From contig DASZLX010000011.1 of the NCBI GenBank assembly GCA_035552155.1, positions 53,561 through 117,560 on the forward strand: a stretch of 64,000 nt of DNA, written 5' to 3'. This stretch comes from DASXHY01 sp035552155. Lineage in GTDB: Bacteria; Verrucomicrobiota; Verrucomicrobiia; Limisphaerales; DASXHY01. Positions 51,402-62,118 of this stretch are shown one piece after another. The notes under the pieces were generated by a model that was given only the letters and a program-made list of their open reading frames with translations, was not told where the DNA came from and made no database searches. Made by a program: the position numbers and the translations under genes. The stretch's first letter is position 1; each line of letters opens with the position of its first letter.

Positions 51402-51827
51402 ATGTTTAACAGCTTATTCGGGAAGAAATCGCCGCAGAAAGGCGGTCCATTAACGTTTGAACCGCCCACCCACCGTTCGCCCCTTTCATCCAGCAGATCG
51501 CAGGCTCCCAGTTTTTCCAAGGTTTTCCGCTGGCGCTTGCCGGACGGGCAAACCGAGGAACCTCAAACCGTCGAGATTGTCGGCTCCTTCACCAAATGGG
51601 AAAGAGTTTCGCTCACGCGCGATAGCACGCTGGATGCGTGGCACGTCACTCTCCATAATATCCCGTCACACCAGACCCATCATTATATGCTGCTGGTGGA
51701 TGGGAAACCTGCCAAGGACAAAAACTGCGATGGGCTGGCCCCTCCGCATGGGGCAAATGAAGAGCGCTATACCCTGGCAACGGATCGGGGTCCCCGCGTC
51801 TTCATGCTTTTCGCGCAGACGAAGTAA
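51402..51827 (+). CDS. AMPK/CBM48-like glycogen-binding-domain protein, 141 aa
   Basis: After a basic, disordered N-terminus (GKKSPQKGGP, SPLSSSRSQAPS), residues 42-135 fit an early-set/AMPK1-CBM domain: VEIVGSFTKWERVSLTRDS, WHVTLHNIPSHQTHHYMLLVDGKPAKD. The GSFTKW and YMLLVDG positions are typical of glycogen-binding or isoamylase-type modules. It is standalone, with no catalytic part. It may recognise glycogen or act as a protein adaptor. Confidence 0.7.
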   Translation: MFNSLFGKKSPQKGGPLTFEPPTHRSPLSSSRSQAPSFSKVFRWRLPDGQTEEPQTVEIVGSFTKWERVSLTRDSTLDAWHVTLHNIPSHQTHHYMLLVDGKPAKDKNCDGLAPPHGANEERYTLATDRGPRVFMLFAQTK

Positions 51828-51880
51828 TTTTGGGCGCCGGCGTCTCGCCGGCCAAACGTGTTTCAACCCACTCCGAAACC

Positions 51881-51909
51881 CGCCGAGGGGACGCTGGTGC
51901 TCCCAGGCT
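51881..51909. repeat. Dispersed short repeat (partner at 49663-49690)
   Basis: CGCCGAGGGGACGCTGGTGC then TCCCAGGCT aligns with the element at 49663-49690, in the spacer between the CBM-like gene and the dienelactone hydrolase gene. Confidence 0.5.
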
Positions 51910-51976
51910 TTTATGTTTATCGACTGTCTGGCGGCAAAATAGAGCCTCGCTTCGGGTGCCGCAAAAGATGGGCGGC

Positions 51977-52771
51977 TTAAAGTTTCTTCAGCAGATCCTT
52001 CAAACGTACCCACGCTTCTTCGCGGGCCTTTTTGTTCGCTGCATTAGCATCCGGCGCTTCACCGGCGCGCATGAAACCGTGTCCTGCACCGTCATAAACC
52101 ACCGGGGCGTAAGTCTTCTTCGCCTCGCCCATTGCCGTTACCGCTTTGGGAATGGTGGCGCTGACGCGTGCATCGTTGCCGGCATAAAAACCGTAAACCG
52201 GACAATTGATTTTCGCCATATCGTCGGCGCTGGGCGGCGGGCCGTAGAAAACAAACGCCGCCTTCAACTCCTTGTTATTGGTCGCATATCGGAACGACTG
52301 TCCCCCACCCCAGCAAAATCCAGCCACCATGATTTTTCCATTGGCGGACGGAAGTTGCGACGAATATTCCGCCACCGCATTTAAATCCGCGGTAATTTGG
52401 TCGGGCGGAAGAGAACCAATGACTTTGGTGACGCCGTCCGGACCGCCGAGCTCGGCGGAGCCGCCGCCGCCGGGCGCCATGCCGGAAAGCAGGTCCGGGG
52501 CAATCGCAATGTACCCCGCCTCGGCCAGTTGGTCCGTCACGCCTCGCACCCAATCCGTCATCCCAAAAATTTCATGGATGACGATGACCACCGGCGCCTT
52601 GTCCTTAACTTCGGGATACGTGATATAACAATTCACCTCCCGCTCGCCGTGTTTGACTTTCACCCATTCGTGGTGGCGTGGGGAATTTTCGAGGCGCGAC
52701 TTCGCCCAATCCTGGGACATCGCGGTGAGCGCAAGGCAGACTGCAGCAAACGACAGAAGAATTTTTTTCAT
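51977..52771 (-). CDS. Secreted dienelactone hydrolase family protein
   Basis: A signal peptide (KKILLSFAAVCLALTAMSQ) is followed by an alpha/beta hydrolase. It has VIVIHEIFGMTDWVRGV, the nucleophile elbow VAGFCWGGGQS (catalytic Cys as in dienelactone hydrolases), the acid GNDARVS and the His GAGHGFMR. Export is unusual for classical aromatic-degradation DLH, which suggests a periplasmic esterase/lactonase role. 264 residues. Confidence 0.88.
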   Translation of the reverse strand: MKKILLSFAAVCLALTAMSQDWAKSRLENSPRHHEWVKVKHGEREVNCYITYPEVKDKAPVVIVIHEIFGMTDWVRGVTDQLAEAGYIAIAPDLLSGMAPGGGGSAELGGPDGVTKVIGSLPPDQITADLNAVAEYSSQLPSANGKIMVAGFCWGGGQSFRYATNNKELKAAFVFYGPPPSADDMAKINCPVYGFYAGNDARVSATIPKAVTAMGEAKKTYAPVVYDGAGHGFMRAGEAPDANAANKKAREEAWVRLKDLLKKL

Positions 52772-52828
52772 GATTGGCCGAGGGTTTCGGCCAATGTAGC
52801 GCCAACCAAAAAAATGAAAAGGCCAGAC

Positions 52829-53461
52829 TTACTGCGGCGCGGCCCCGTTGGCCTCGGGAGTCATTTCGGTCGGCGGAAGAATTTGGCTGATCGGGTTATT
52901 TTCCTGCTGGTATTTCATTCGTTGAACTTCAATCAAGGCAACCTGTTCTTCCGGAGTCAGGCTGCTCCGGGGCGGCAAAGAGCGAAGCGGGCGGATTACA
53001 TTGGGCGGCGGCGGGGCGGGCGGCGGCATCATCGTAGGAGCCGGCAGGCCGGACGGTTTCACGCCGTCGTGCTCAAAATCCAAAGTCTGAGACTCTCCAT
53101 GATTCGTGATTTTCACCACGCCCGCCTTCTCATCAATCTGCTTCACTTCGATCTCATTTTGCGCCTGGCCCTCCGCCAGCATCATCGACTCGGGCAACGC
53201 ACCCGGCTTCGCGCCCGGGATGGTCAAAAATGCCAGTTTTTTACCCAAAATGGTGGTGATGCCGGTGAAAGTAACTTTAGGCGGAGGCGTATGCTGAATC
53301 AAACTCTCGGGGTCTACCTTCGCCGGCGGCGCGTGAAGATTGAACACATTGCGCTCCACGATTCCGTCATAAGGACTGGTGGCTTCCGACATGGCACTGG
53401 CGCCCGTCACCAATAACAGACCCATCAATACGCAAATCTCGACTTTTCCGCCGCGTTTCAT
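52829..53461 (-). CDS. GspC/PilP-like secreted protein, 210 aa
   Basis: A hydrophobic start (EICVLMGLLLVTGASAMS) precedes YDGIVERNVFNLHAPP, TFTGITTILGKKLAFLTI and MLAEGQAQNEIEVKQIDEKAGVVKITNHGESQTLDF. The EGQ...EVKQID...V.I.N.G pattern resembles the GspC/PilP beta domain of type II secretion and type IV pili (HR domain). The C-terminal half is Pro-rich. No other secretion gene is near, so assignment to a system is uncertain. The ATG before the signal is chosen. Confidence 0.6.
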   Translation of the reverse strand: MKRGGKVEICVLMGLLLVTGASAMSEATSPYDGIVERNVFNLHAPPAKVDPESLIQHTPPPKVTFTGITTILGKKLAFLTIPGAKPGALPESMMLAEGQAQNEIEVKQIDEKAGVVKITNHGESQTLDFEHDGVKPSGLPAPTMMPPPAPPPPNVIRPLRSLPPRSSLTPEEQVALIEVQRMKYQQENNPISQILPPTEMTPEANGAAPQ

Positions 53462-53525
53462 AATCCGATTATAGCAACCGGAGGAATAAACACCACAGGG
53501 AAGTTTTAGTTGCGCCATCCCAGAT

Positions 53526-53607
53526 AATTGGATTTGTGGAGCGCGGGATTGATGGAAATGTGGGGCAAATTCATAGAATTGCCCCACAATCCAATCATCC
53601 ATCAATC
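53526..53607. repeat. Nested inverted repeat between ilvC and the GspC-like gene
   Basis: Outer arms GATTGATGG (53547-53555) and CCATCAATC (53599-53607) and inner arms GTGGGGCAA (53560-53568) and TTGCCCCAC (53579-53587) are perfect complements. They may end ilvC transcription or be a mobile palindrome; the outer block resembles the insert in lptE. Confidence 0.65.
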
Positions 53608-53620
53608 TATTTATCCAGCA

Positions 53621-54646
53621 TCAGTATGACGCCTGGGCGCCCTTGATTGACCGCTTTTTCATCCACGGCATCAGGCCGCGCAATCGCGAGCCGACTTTTT
53701 CAATCGAATGATTTTCGCCCTTCTTGAGCAGCGCATTATATTTCTTGTAGCCGCCTTTGTATTCGGCGATCCAGCCTTTGGCAAACTTGCCCGATTGGAT
53801 GTCTTTCAACGCGGCCTTCATGCGTTTCTTCACGCTGGCATCGACGATTTTTGGGCCCACGCTTACATCGCCCCACTTGGCGGTTTCGGAAATTGAAAAA
53901 CGCATCCCGCTGATGCCGGCTTCGTTCATCAAGTCCACGATGAGTTTCAGCTCGTGCAGGCATTCGAAATAAGCCATCTCCGGCTGGTAACCGGCTTCGA
54001 TCAGCGTTTCATAACCCGCCTGGATCAACGCGCTGGCGCCGCCGCACAAAACGGTCTGCTCGCCGAACAAATCGGTTTCCGTCTCTTCCTTGAACGTGGT
54101 CTGGATGACACCCGCGCGCGTGCCGCCGATGCCCTTGGCCCACGCCAGTGCCGTCGCCTTGGCTTTGCCGGTCGCATTTTGAAAAACGGCGATCAAAGCG
54201 GGGACGCCTTTGCCCTCGACATATTGCCGGCGGACGATGTGCCCCGGCCCTTTGGGGGCGACGAGGATGACGTCCACATTTTTGGGCGGCACGATGGTCT
54301 TGAAATGAATCGAGAAGCCGTGCGAGAACAGGAGCGCCTTGCCCTTGCTTAAGTTCGGCTCAATATCCGTCTCATAAACCTTGGCTTGTTTCGTGTCCGG
54401 CAACGCGACGAAAATGACATCCGCCTGCCGCACCGCTTCCGCCGTGCTGACCACTTTGAAACCTTTTTCTTCAGCGACGGGAATGGACTTGCTGCCTTCG
54501 TAGAGGCCGATGATGACATTCAGGCCGCTGTCCTTGAGGTTGAGCGCGTGCGCGTGGCCTTGCGAGCCGAAGCCGAGCACAGCGAGGGTTTTGTTTTTCA
54601 ACACGCTGAGATCAGCGTCTTTGTCCGTATAAACTTTAGCAGGCAT
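53621..54646 (-). CDS. ilvC: Ketol-acid reductoisomerase IlvC
   Basis: The 341-residue class I enzyme has the NADPH motif VLGFGSQGHAHALNLKDSG. It also has SHGFSIHF, the metal-binding DLFGEQTVLCGG, and the C-terminal YFECLHELKLIVDLMNEAGISGMRFSISETAKWGD. It makes dihydroxy-acids in valine, leucine and isoleucine synthesis using Mg2+ and NAD(P)H. The start is ATG at 54646. It follows ilvN after 52 bases. Confidence 0.97.
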   Translation of the reverse strand: MPAKVYTDKDADLSVLKNKTLAVLGFGSQGHAHALNLKDSGLNVIIGLYEGSKSIPVAEEKGFKVVSTAEAVRQADVIFVALPDTKQAKVYETDIEPNLSKGKALLFSHGFSIHFKTIVPPKNVDVILVAPKGPGHIVRRQYVEGKGVPALIAVFQNATGKAKATALAWAKGIGGTRAGVIQTTFKEETETDLFGEQTVLCGGASALIQAGYETLIEAGYQPEMAYFECLHELKLIVDLMNEAGISGMRFSISETAKWGDVSVGPKIVDASVKKRMKAALKDIQSGKFAKGWIAEYKGGYKKYNALLKKGENHSIEKVGSRLRGLMPWMKKRSIKGAQASY

Positions 54647-54698
54647 TGAGTTAGTTAATAGTTATTGGTTGAGAATTGAGTGAGGACTGGCGTCGGCT

Positions 54699-55172
54699 TT
54701 ATTTCCTGGGCATCGCGACGCTTCCGGTGCGCGTCAAATCGACCACGCCGAACGTCTTCATCAGCGTGAGAAATTTTTCCACCTTGCTGTCATCGCCGGT
54801 GATTTCAATGGTGAGGTTCTTGGGCTGCACATCCACAATCTTGGCCCGGAAAATATCCGTGATTTGCATCACTTCGGCGCGCGTCTTGGAATCCACGCCC
54901 ACTTTCACGAGCACCAGCTCGCGGTCCACGTATTCGCCGCGGCGGAAATCCTGAACGTTGATCACGTCGGGCAATTTCTTGAGCTGCTTGATGATTTGCT
55001 CGACCGTGGCTTCATCGCCGTGCGTCACGATGGTCATGCGCGAGGCGGTGGAGTCGTGCGTGGGCGCGACGTTCAGCGTGTCGATATTATAGCCGCGCCC
55101 GCTGAACAGGCCGGCCACACGCGTGAGCACGCCGAATTTATTTTCCACCAGCACTGAAATTGTGTGTCGCAT
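54699..55172 (-). CDS. ilvN: Acetolactate synthase regulatory (small) subunit IlvN/IlvH
   Basis: The 157-residue protein has an N-terminal ACT domain: RHTISVLVENKFGVLTRVAGLFSGRGYNIDTLNV. A C-terminal domain follows with ELVLVKVGVDSKTRAEVMQITDIFRAKIVDV. It binds valine and controls the catalytic subunit IlvB, which is not in the window. The ATG at 55172 is preferred to a TTG two codons earlier. Transcribed with ilvC. Confidence 0.95.
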   Translation of the reverse strand: MRHTISVLVENKFGVLTRVAGLFSGRGYNIDTLNVAPTHDSTASRMTIVTHGDEATVEQIIKQLKKLPDVINVQDFRRGEYVDRELVLVKVGVDSKTRAEVMQITDIFRAKIVDVQPKNLTIEITGDDSKVEKFLTLMKTFGVVDLTRTGSVAMPRK

Positions 55173-55279
55173 AATCAATCCCGTTGAAACGGGGCGGGAA
55201 AGCTAGCAATGTGCCGCAAAGGGGTCAAATTGCAATTTAAGCCGTGTTCTCATTTGGCGGCGCTGCCGGGGGAAAGGGA

Positions 55280-55500
55280 CGTGGGGGGTAGCACCACCGG
55301 GCACGATCGGGCACGACTGTTCAACCGTCGTGCAGTTGCGCGGATGGACGGTGATGGCAACCAGTATCCCCCGAATAGATTGGAATGGGCTGGAACGGTG
55401 GAAAGTTTGAGAGTTTAGGAGTTGAGAGTTAACGAGTGGTATAGGCAGGTAATTTTTTACCCCGGATTTGGCTGGATTTACCCGGATAAATTTTCGACCC
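55280..55500. repeat. Dispersed repeat, copy 2 (inverted partner at 15440-15555)
   Basis: CCACCGGGCACGATCGGGCAC (55293-55312) and TTTTTTACCCCGGATTTGGC...ACCCGGATAAATTTTC (55447-55495) correspond to the reverse complement of the block at 15440-15555, with a longer internal segment here. Confidence 0.6.
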
Positions 55501-55884
55501 TCATTGAATGACAAGGGTTTGCGTGGTAGGCGAAATCCGCGTGCGGGGCGTCTATTTGCCCATTGAGGCTCAGTTCCCAAAAGCTCGGCTGCCCTTTTCA
55601 TTTGTCCTTCCTTCCCTCCTTTTGTCGCGCTCTTTTATAGCATGGCTGTCAAATGCAGAGACGCGCCGGGGTGCGACAGGAATTATTTGTGGGATATGCA
55701 CCTGACAAACAAGCCACCAAAAGGATCCGCAGATTTCGCAGATTTGCGCAGATAGAGGAATTCAATCTGCGCTCATCTGCGAAACCTGCGGATAAAAATC
55801 GGAATTGTTTGTGAACGGCATAATCCTAATTATTTTATGAAAAAGCCTGACCTCACCCTTCCGCGAGCAGCAAGAATCATGAGC

Positions 55885-55975
55885 ACCACCTCACCCCGAC
55901 CCTCTCCGCCATTTCATGGCCGAGAGGGAGATCAGAGTGCGCGTTCGTTCATTTGATCCTCACTTTCAGTCGCAC
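55885..55975. repeat. Dispersed repeat, copy 2 (partner at 1-90)
   Basis: The reverse complement reads GACTGAAAGTGAGGATCAAA...GCGGAGAGGGTCGGGGTGAG, matching the first 90 bases of the window. The two copies lie 55.8 kb apart in opposite orientation. Confidence 0.7.
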
Positions 55976-55994
55976 CCGACGCGCCGGTAGTGCC

Positions 55995-56174
55995 TTAATT
56001 TGAATTACGTTTTCTTTTCAATATTACGGCGAGAAGCATGCCCGCCACGGCCAGGTCACAGAAAAAGTAAAACAATTTGTGATGGTCATCCTTAACGTGG
56101 AGCAATTCCATAAACGCAAGGATTAGGAACACATAAAAAAATATTGAGCATATCCGGTCAACAATGTGGCTCAC
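55995..56174 (-). CDS. Small membrane protein, 59 aa, GTG start with strong Shine-Dalgarno
   Basis: On the minus strand AGGAGG (bases 56180-56185) is followed five bases later by GTG at 56174. The frame encodes MSHIVDRICSIFFYVFLILA and continues with LFYFFCDLAVAGMLLAVIL and a basic tail KRKRNSN: two likely membrane helices. An ATG three bases upstream gives only a two-residue frame (ATGAAGTGA). The frame has lower GC than its surroundings. The good ribosome site supports expression, but no family is recognised. Confidence 0.55.
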   Translation of the reverse strand: MSHIVDRICSIFFYVFLILAFMELLHVKDDHHKLFYFFCDLAVAGMLLAVILKRKRNSN

Positions 56175-56746
56175 TTCATCCTCCTGGCGTTTTTTACAAT
56201 TTGAACCTGAACCGCCGTTTGCGCTGCTGGTGTCATGCGATTAGCACGGTGCGATTTCACAAAATTGTAATACGCGAAATTGAACGCAACAGCAGCCTCA
56301 AAGTTTTCGAACTTTTTGCTGAATGCCTTAGTCAATCGCAATCATCGGATCCCTTTTCAGCCATCCCTCCGGGACTTGGTACGTCATCACTTTGACCCGG
56401 CAGTAAACTGCCGGGCTATTTCCATTGGTTCCTTCGGAACCAAGCGCTGGTTCGTCCATTGGCCAAAAATTGAGATGCGCCCCGGCTGGCCGGGTGTGAT
56501 TATAAGCGGGTGAAATTCGACTTTGATGGAGCGCGACTGAGTGCGGAGCATCAGCCGCAGCAGCCCGGCGATTCCAGTCGTTTATAATATTCTTCGAGCG
56601 TTTCACGTTGCTACGGCTGATTCCGCTGCGCGGAACACAGCCGCGCTCCTCACCCACTTATAACCACGCCCCTGCGGGCGCAACCAGCGCTTTTTCGCTG
56701 GCATTTTTTTGGCGGACTGTTATTGGGTAGCCCAACCACAATAACT
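56175..56746. other. Repeat-rich spacer upstream of DUF4412 gene
   Basis: It holds the dispersed palindrome copy at 56360-56450. A GCGTTTCACGTTGCTACGGCTG-type block occurs near 56595. No gene was identified. The minus-strand and plus-strand open frames here overlap the repeats. Confidence 0.45.
56360..56450. repeat. Dispersed palindromic repeat, copy 2 (partner at 14725-14875)
   Basis: CCCGGCAGTAAACTGCCGGG (56396-56415) followed by CTATTT and TTCCTTCGGAACCAAG corresponds to the reverse complement of the copy at 14725-14875, including the flanking SCCTCCGGGACTTGG-type block near 56365. Confidence 0.6.
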
Positions 56747-57499
56747 ATGAAAAAGCAAACGTTCGTCCTTTTCATCGCCACAATTGCCCTCGCCTGTTCG
56801 GTTCAGGCCCAACCGGGGCGGATGTCGGGACCCAAGTTCAACGGGGCCATCGCCAAATTGTTCGGAGACAATACCGCTTTTTCTGCGGATTTGGAGATTC
56901 ACGTTGCCGGCGAGCAGGATGTGACCATGCCGGGCAAAATGGCCTTCGATTCCGGGAAATCCCGTTTTGAGATGAACCTGAGCGATGCCAAGGGCAGCCA
57001 CATGCCGCCCAACGTGGCCGAACGCATGAAAGCCATGGGCATGGATCAAACCGTCGTCATTTCGCGTCCGGACGCAAAAGTCTCTTATCTCGTTTATCCG
57101 GGCCTGAATGCCTATGCCGAAACACCTTTGCAGGACTCTGATGCGGGAAAACCCGATTCCGCTTTCAAAATGGAAACGACTGAGTTGGGCAAGGAAACTT
57201 TGGACGGCCATGCTTGCGTGAAAAACAAGGTGATCATCACTGACGACGAGGGCAAGCCGCACGAATCCACGGTTTGGAACGCCAGCGATTTGAAGAAATT
57301 TCCGATTAAAATTGAAATGAACGAAAACGGGAACGCCACCACGATGCTTTTCAAAAACGTAAAAACCTCCAAGCCTGACGCCGCTTTGTTTGAACCTCCG
57401 CAAAGTTATAAAAAATACGACAACCAGATGTCCCTGATGCAACAGGAAATGATGAAGCGCATGGGCGGCGGCGGAGGCATGCCCCCGGGGCATCAGTAA
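56747..57499 (+). CDS. DUF4412-like secreted protein, 250 aa
   Basis: A signal peptide (KKQTFVLFIATIALACSVQA) is followed by FSADLEIHVAGEQDVTMPGKMAFDSGKSRFEMNLS. Later comes YLVYPGLNAYAETPL, then ETTELGKETLDGHACVKNKVIITDDEG, and LKKFPIKIEMNENGNATTMLFKNVKTSKPDAALFEPP. This is the DUF4412 / LolA-like lipoprotein-carrier style of domain. The tail is Gly/Met/Pro-rich. Possible role in periplasmic lipid or metal handling, not established. Confidence 0.8.
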   Translation: MKKQTFVLFIATIALACSVQAQPGRMSGPKFNGAIAKLFGDNTAFSADLEIHVAGEQDVTMPGKMAFDSGKSRFEMNLSDAKGSHMPPNVAERMKAMGMDQTVVISRPDAKVSYLVYPGLNAYAETPLQDSDAGKPDSAFKMETTELGKETLDGHACVKNKVIITDDEGKPHESTVWNASDLKKFPIKIEMNENGNATTMLFKNVKTSKPDAALFEPPQSYKKYDNQMSLMQQEMMKRMGGGGGMPPGHQ

Positions 57500-57566
57500 A
57501 CAATCTGCCGGTTGGGCGTTTGCAAAGGGGCCGTGAACAGCGGCGCTGCCATCGTTGAGGAGTCGT

Positions 57567-58443
57567 TCAGCGCCTCAACAAGTCTGGCAGCTCAGGAGGA
57601 TTAACGATTAAGGCGCTGCCAAGGTCAATGCGATGGTTTAATTCACACGTACGCACGAGATTTCCGCCCGTTGCCAGGTAGAATGCATTTCCAGAACTGC
57701 CGGCATCGATGTTCTCTTTCGATTCCCACTCGGCATTCGAGGCGGTAAAGGTGGCTTGAGTGAGCGGAACCCATTTGCCATCGACCGCACGCAACCAACC
57801 ATTCCCAAACCGCGCTTTGCGGGTTTCATTTACGCTCTGGCCGTCGCGCCGGAAATCCTCGATAAAACTGTAAAGGCCGCGCAGGGGCAGTTCGCCTTTG
57901 TGAATGCCGAAGGACACCAAATGCCGCCATTTGCCGGCATGTCCATCAAAAAACCAGCCCGCGTAAATGGTCCGATAATGCTCATCCACCGCCGTCACGG
58001 CGAATCGGCACGTCTCGTTGGTCCGCCATAAATACGGCCACAAACATTTGCCGCCCGTTCCTTCTCCGCCAAAACGGCTCACCTTGACGTCCGGGTCCTG
58101 ATATAACACCTGGACACGTTGTTCCAGCGGCACCTGGTTTGCGTCATCGCCGTGCGAGGTATCCCATACGGAAAAAATCACCACTTTATTCGTCGATGCG
58201 TCCAGTTGTTGCATTCCGAAATAACCGGCGCTCCACCCGCACGCCATGAAATAACTGCCCCCGGTGGATTGTTCCACCGTCACCTCGTTATAGAACAAAT
58301 TCCCATCCGGGGCCGCGAACCTAAGATGCACAGAACGCGCGGCTCGCGGAGGCTCCGCCCCTCCCGCCATTAATACCATCGCGCCGGCCAGGATTCCGCA
58401 AAACCACCATCGGGCGATTCGGCCAGATGGACCCGCTGTGGAA

Positions 58444-58472
<29 letters not shown>
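57567..58472 (-). CDS. DUF3472-domain secreted protein
   Basis: The 301-residue protein has an N-terminal hydrophobic segment (WFCGILAGAMVLMAGGAEPP). SVHLRFAAPDGNLFYNEVTVEQSTGGSYFMACGWSAGYFGMQ and VIFSVWDTS follow, which fits DUF3472. Also present are GGEGTGGKCLWPYLWRTNETCRFAV and RNAGWL-type blocks. Family members are extracellular with unknown role. The start lies within the 3' end of alaS (29-base overlap), so it is probably co-transcribed with it. Confidence 0.82.
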
Positions 58473-61314
<2,842 letters not shown>

Positions 61315-61420
61315 GTCATCGAGCGGCAGACTGACGCCAGCGGCGGCAATCGTGCCAAAAAATCAGGCGCAGAAGATAGCCTCAATGCGAGGCTCAAAGC
61401 CAGTGGAAGTTTTATGCTGT

Positions 61421-61446
61421 GGGAGACGGGCTGGAAGCCCGTCCTA
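61421..61446. repeat. Single REP element, same family as the UvrA inserts
   Basis: Minus strand GTAGGACGGGCTTCCAGCCC then GTCTCCC has the same GTAGGAC start and GTCTCC end as the UvrA inserts. It lies just beyond the mscL stop codon, in the alaS-mscL gap, with only one arm. Confidence 0.65.
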
Positions 61447-61448
61447 CA

Positions 61449-61904
61449 TCAGCTTTTCGCTTTCAGCAGATCGCGGATTTCCGTCAGCAGTTTTTCCTGC
61501 GCGGTAGGCTCGGCGGCGGCTTCCGGCTTTTTCCAAAGCCGGTTCATTAATTTCACGACCAGGAAAATGCAAAAGGCCACGATCAGGAAATCCAAAATGG
61601 TGCTTAGAAACGAGCCGTACGCAATGACCGTGGCGCCCGCGGCCTTGGCCTGCGCGAGCGTGACGTGGCTCGGGTCCATCTCCGGATGCGCACTGAGAAA
61701 CTTAGCGAGTTTCTCATGGTCCAGGTTGAAAAATTTGTCATTGAAATCCACGCCGCCAGTCAATTTGCCGATGGGCGGCATGATGATGTCATTCACGAGC
61801 GAGGTAACGATTTTGCCGAAGGCGGCCCCGATGACCACGCCGACCGCCAAATCCACCACGTTGCCGCGCATCGCGAACTCTTTGAATTCCTTCAGAATGC
61901 TCAT
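61449..61904 (-). CDS. mscL: Large-conductance mechanosensitive channel MscL
   Basis: The 151-residue channel has SILKEFKEFAMRGNVVDLAVGVVIGAAFGKIVTSLVNDIIMPPIG, the TM1 and gate. After a longer periplasmic loop the second helix is LDFLIVAFCIFLVVKLMNRL, and the C-terminal helical bundle is EKLLTEIRDLLKAK. It releases solutes on hypo-osmotic shock. The loop (about 48-85) is longer than in E. coli. Confidence 0.96.
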   Translation of the reverse strand: MSILKEFKEFAMRGNVVDLAVGVVIGAAFGKIVTSLVNDIIMPPIGKLTGGVDFNDKFFNLDHEKLAKFLSAHPEMDPSHVTLAQAKAAGATVIAYGSFLSTILDFLIVAFCIFLVVKLMNRLWKKPEAAAEPTAQEKLLTEIRDLLKAKS

Positions 61905-62118
61905 AACGTTCCTCTACTTTTGATTGTTGGTATCAGGTTGGCGCAAATGTGGCGGGTTGCCGGTGAAATTGCCAGCGGAAGTTTTTCCCCAAAATCTCGT
62001 TTCCAAAACGTAATGGCCGGTGCTGAAGGTCAAATAAGTTGCACACCCCTGAAACAACCACTCAACCAATCAACACCGGCCTAAATTTCATCCCACTATC
62101 GCTTTGACCGCGCCTTTG

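Larger units (their letters stand above)
55173..55994. other. Long repeat-rich spacer upstream of ilvN
   Basis: No protein gene is supported in about 820 bases. It contains the dispersed repeat at 55280-55500, a GCAGATTTCGCAGATTTGCGCAGAT...ATCTGCG palindromic block (55728-55795), and the inverted copy of the left-edge repeat (55885-55975). The ilvN promoter, and any BCAA leader, cannot be seen. No leader peptide rich in Leu/Val/Ile is evident. Confidence 0.5.
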
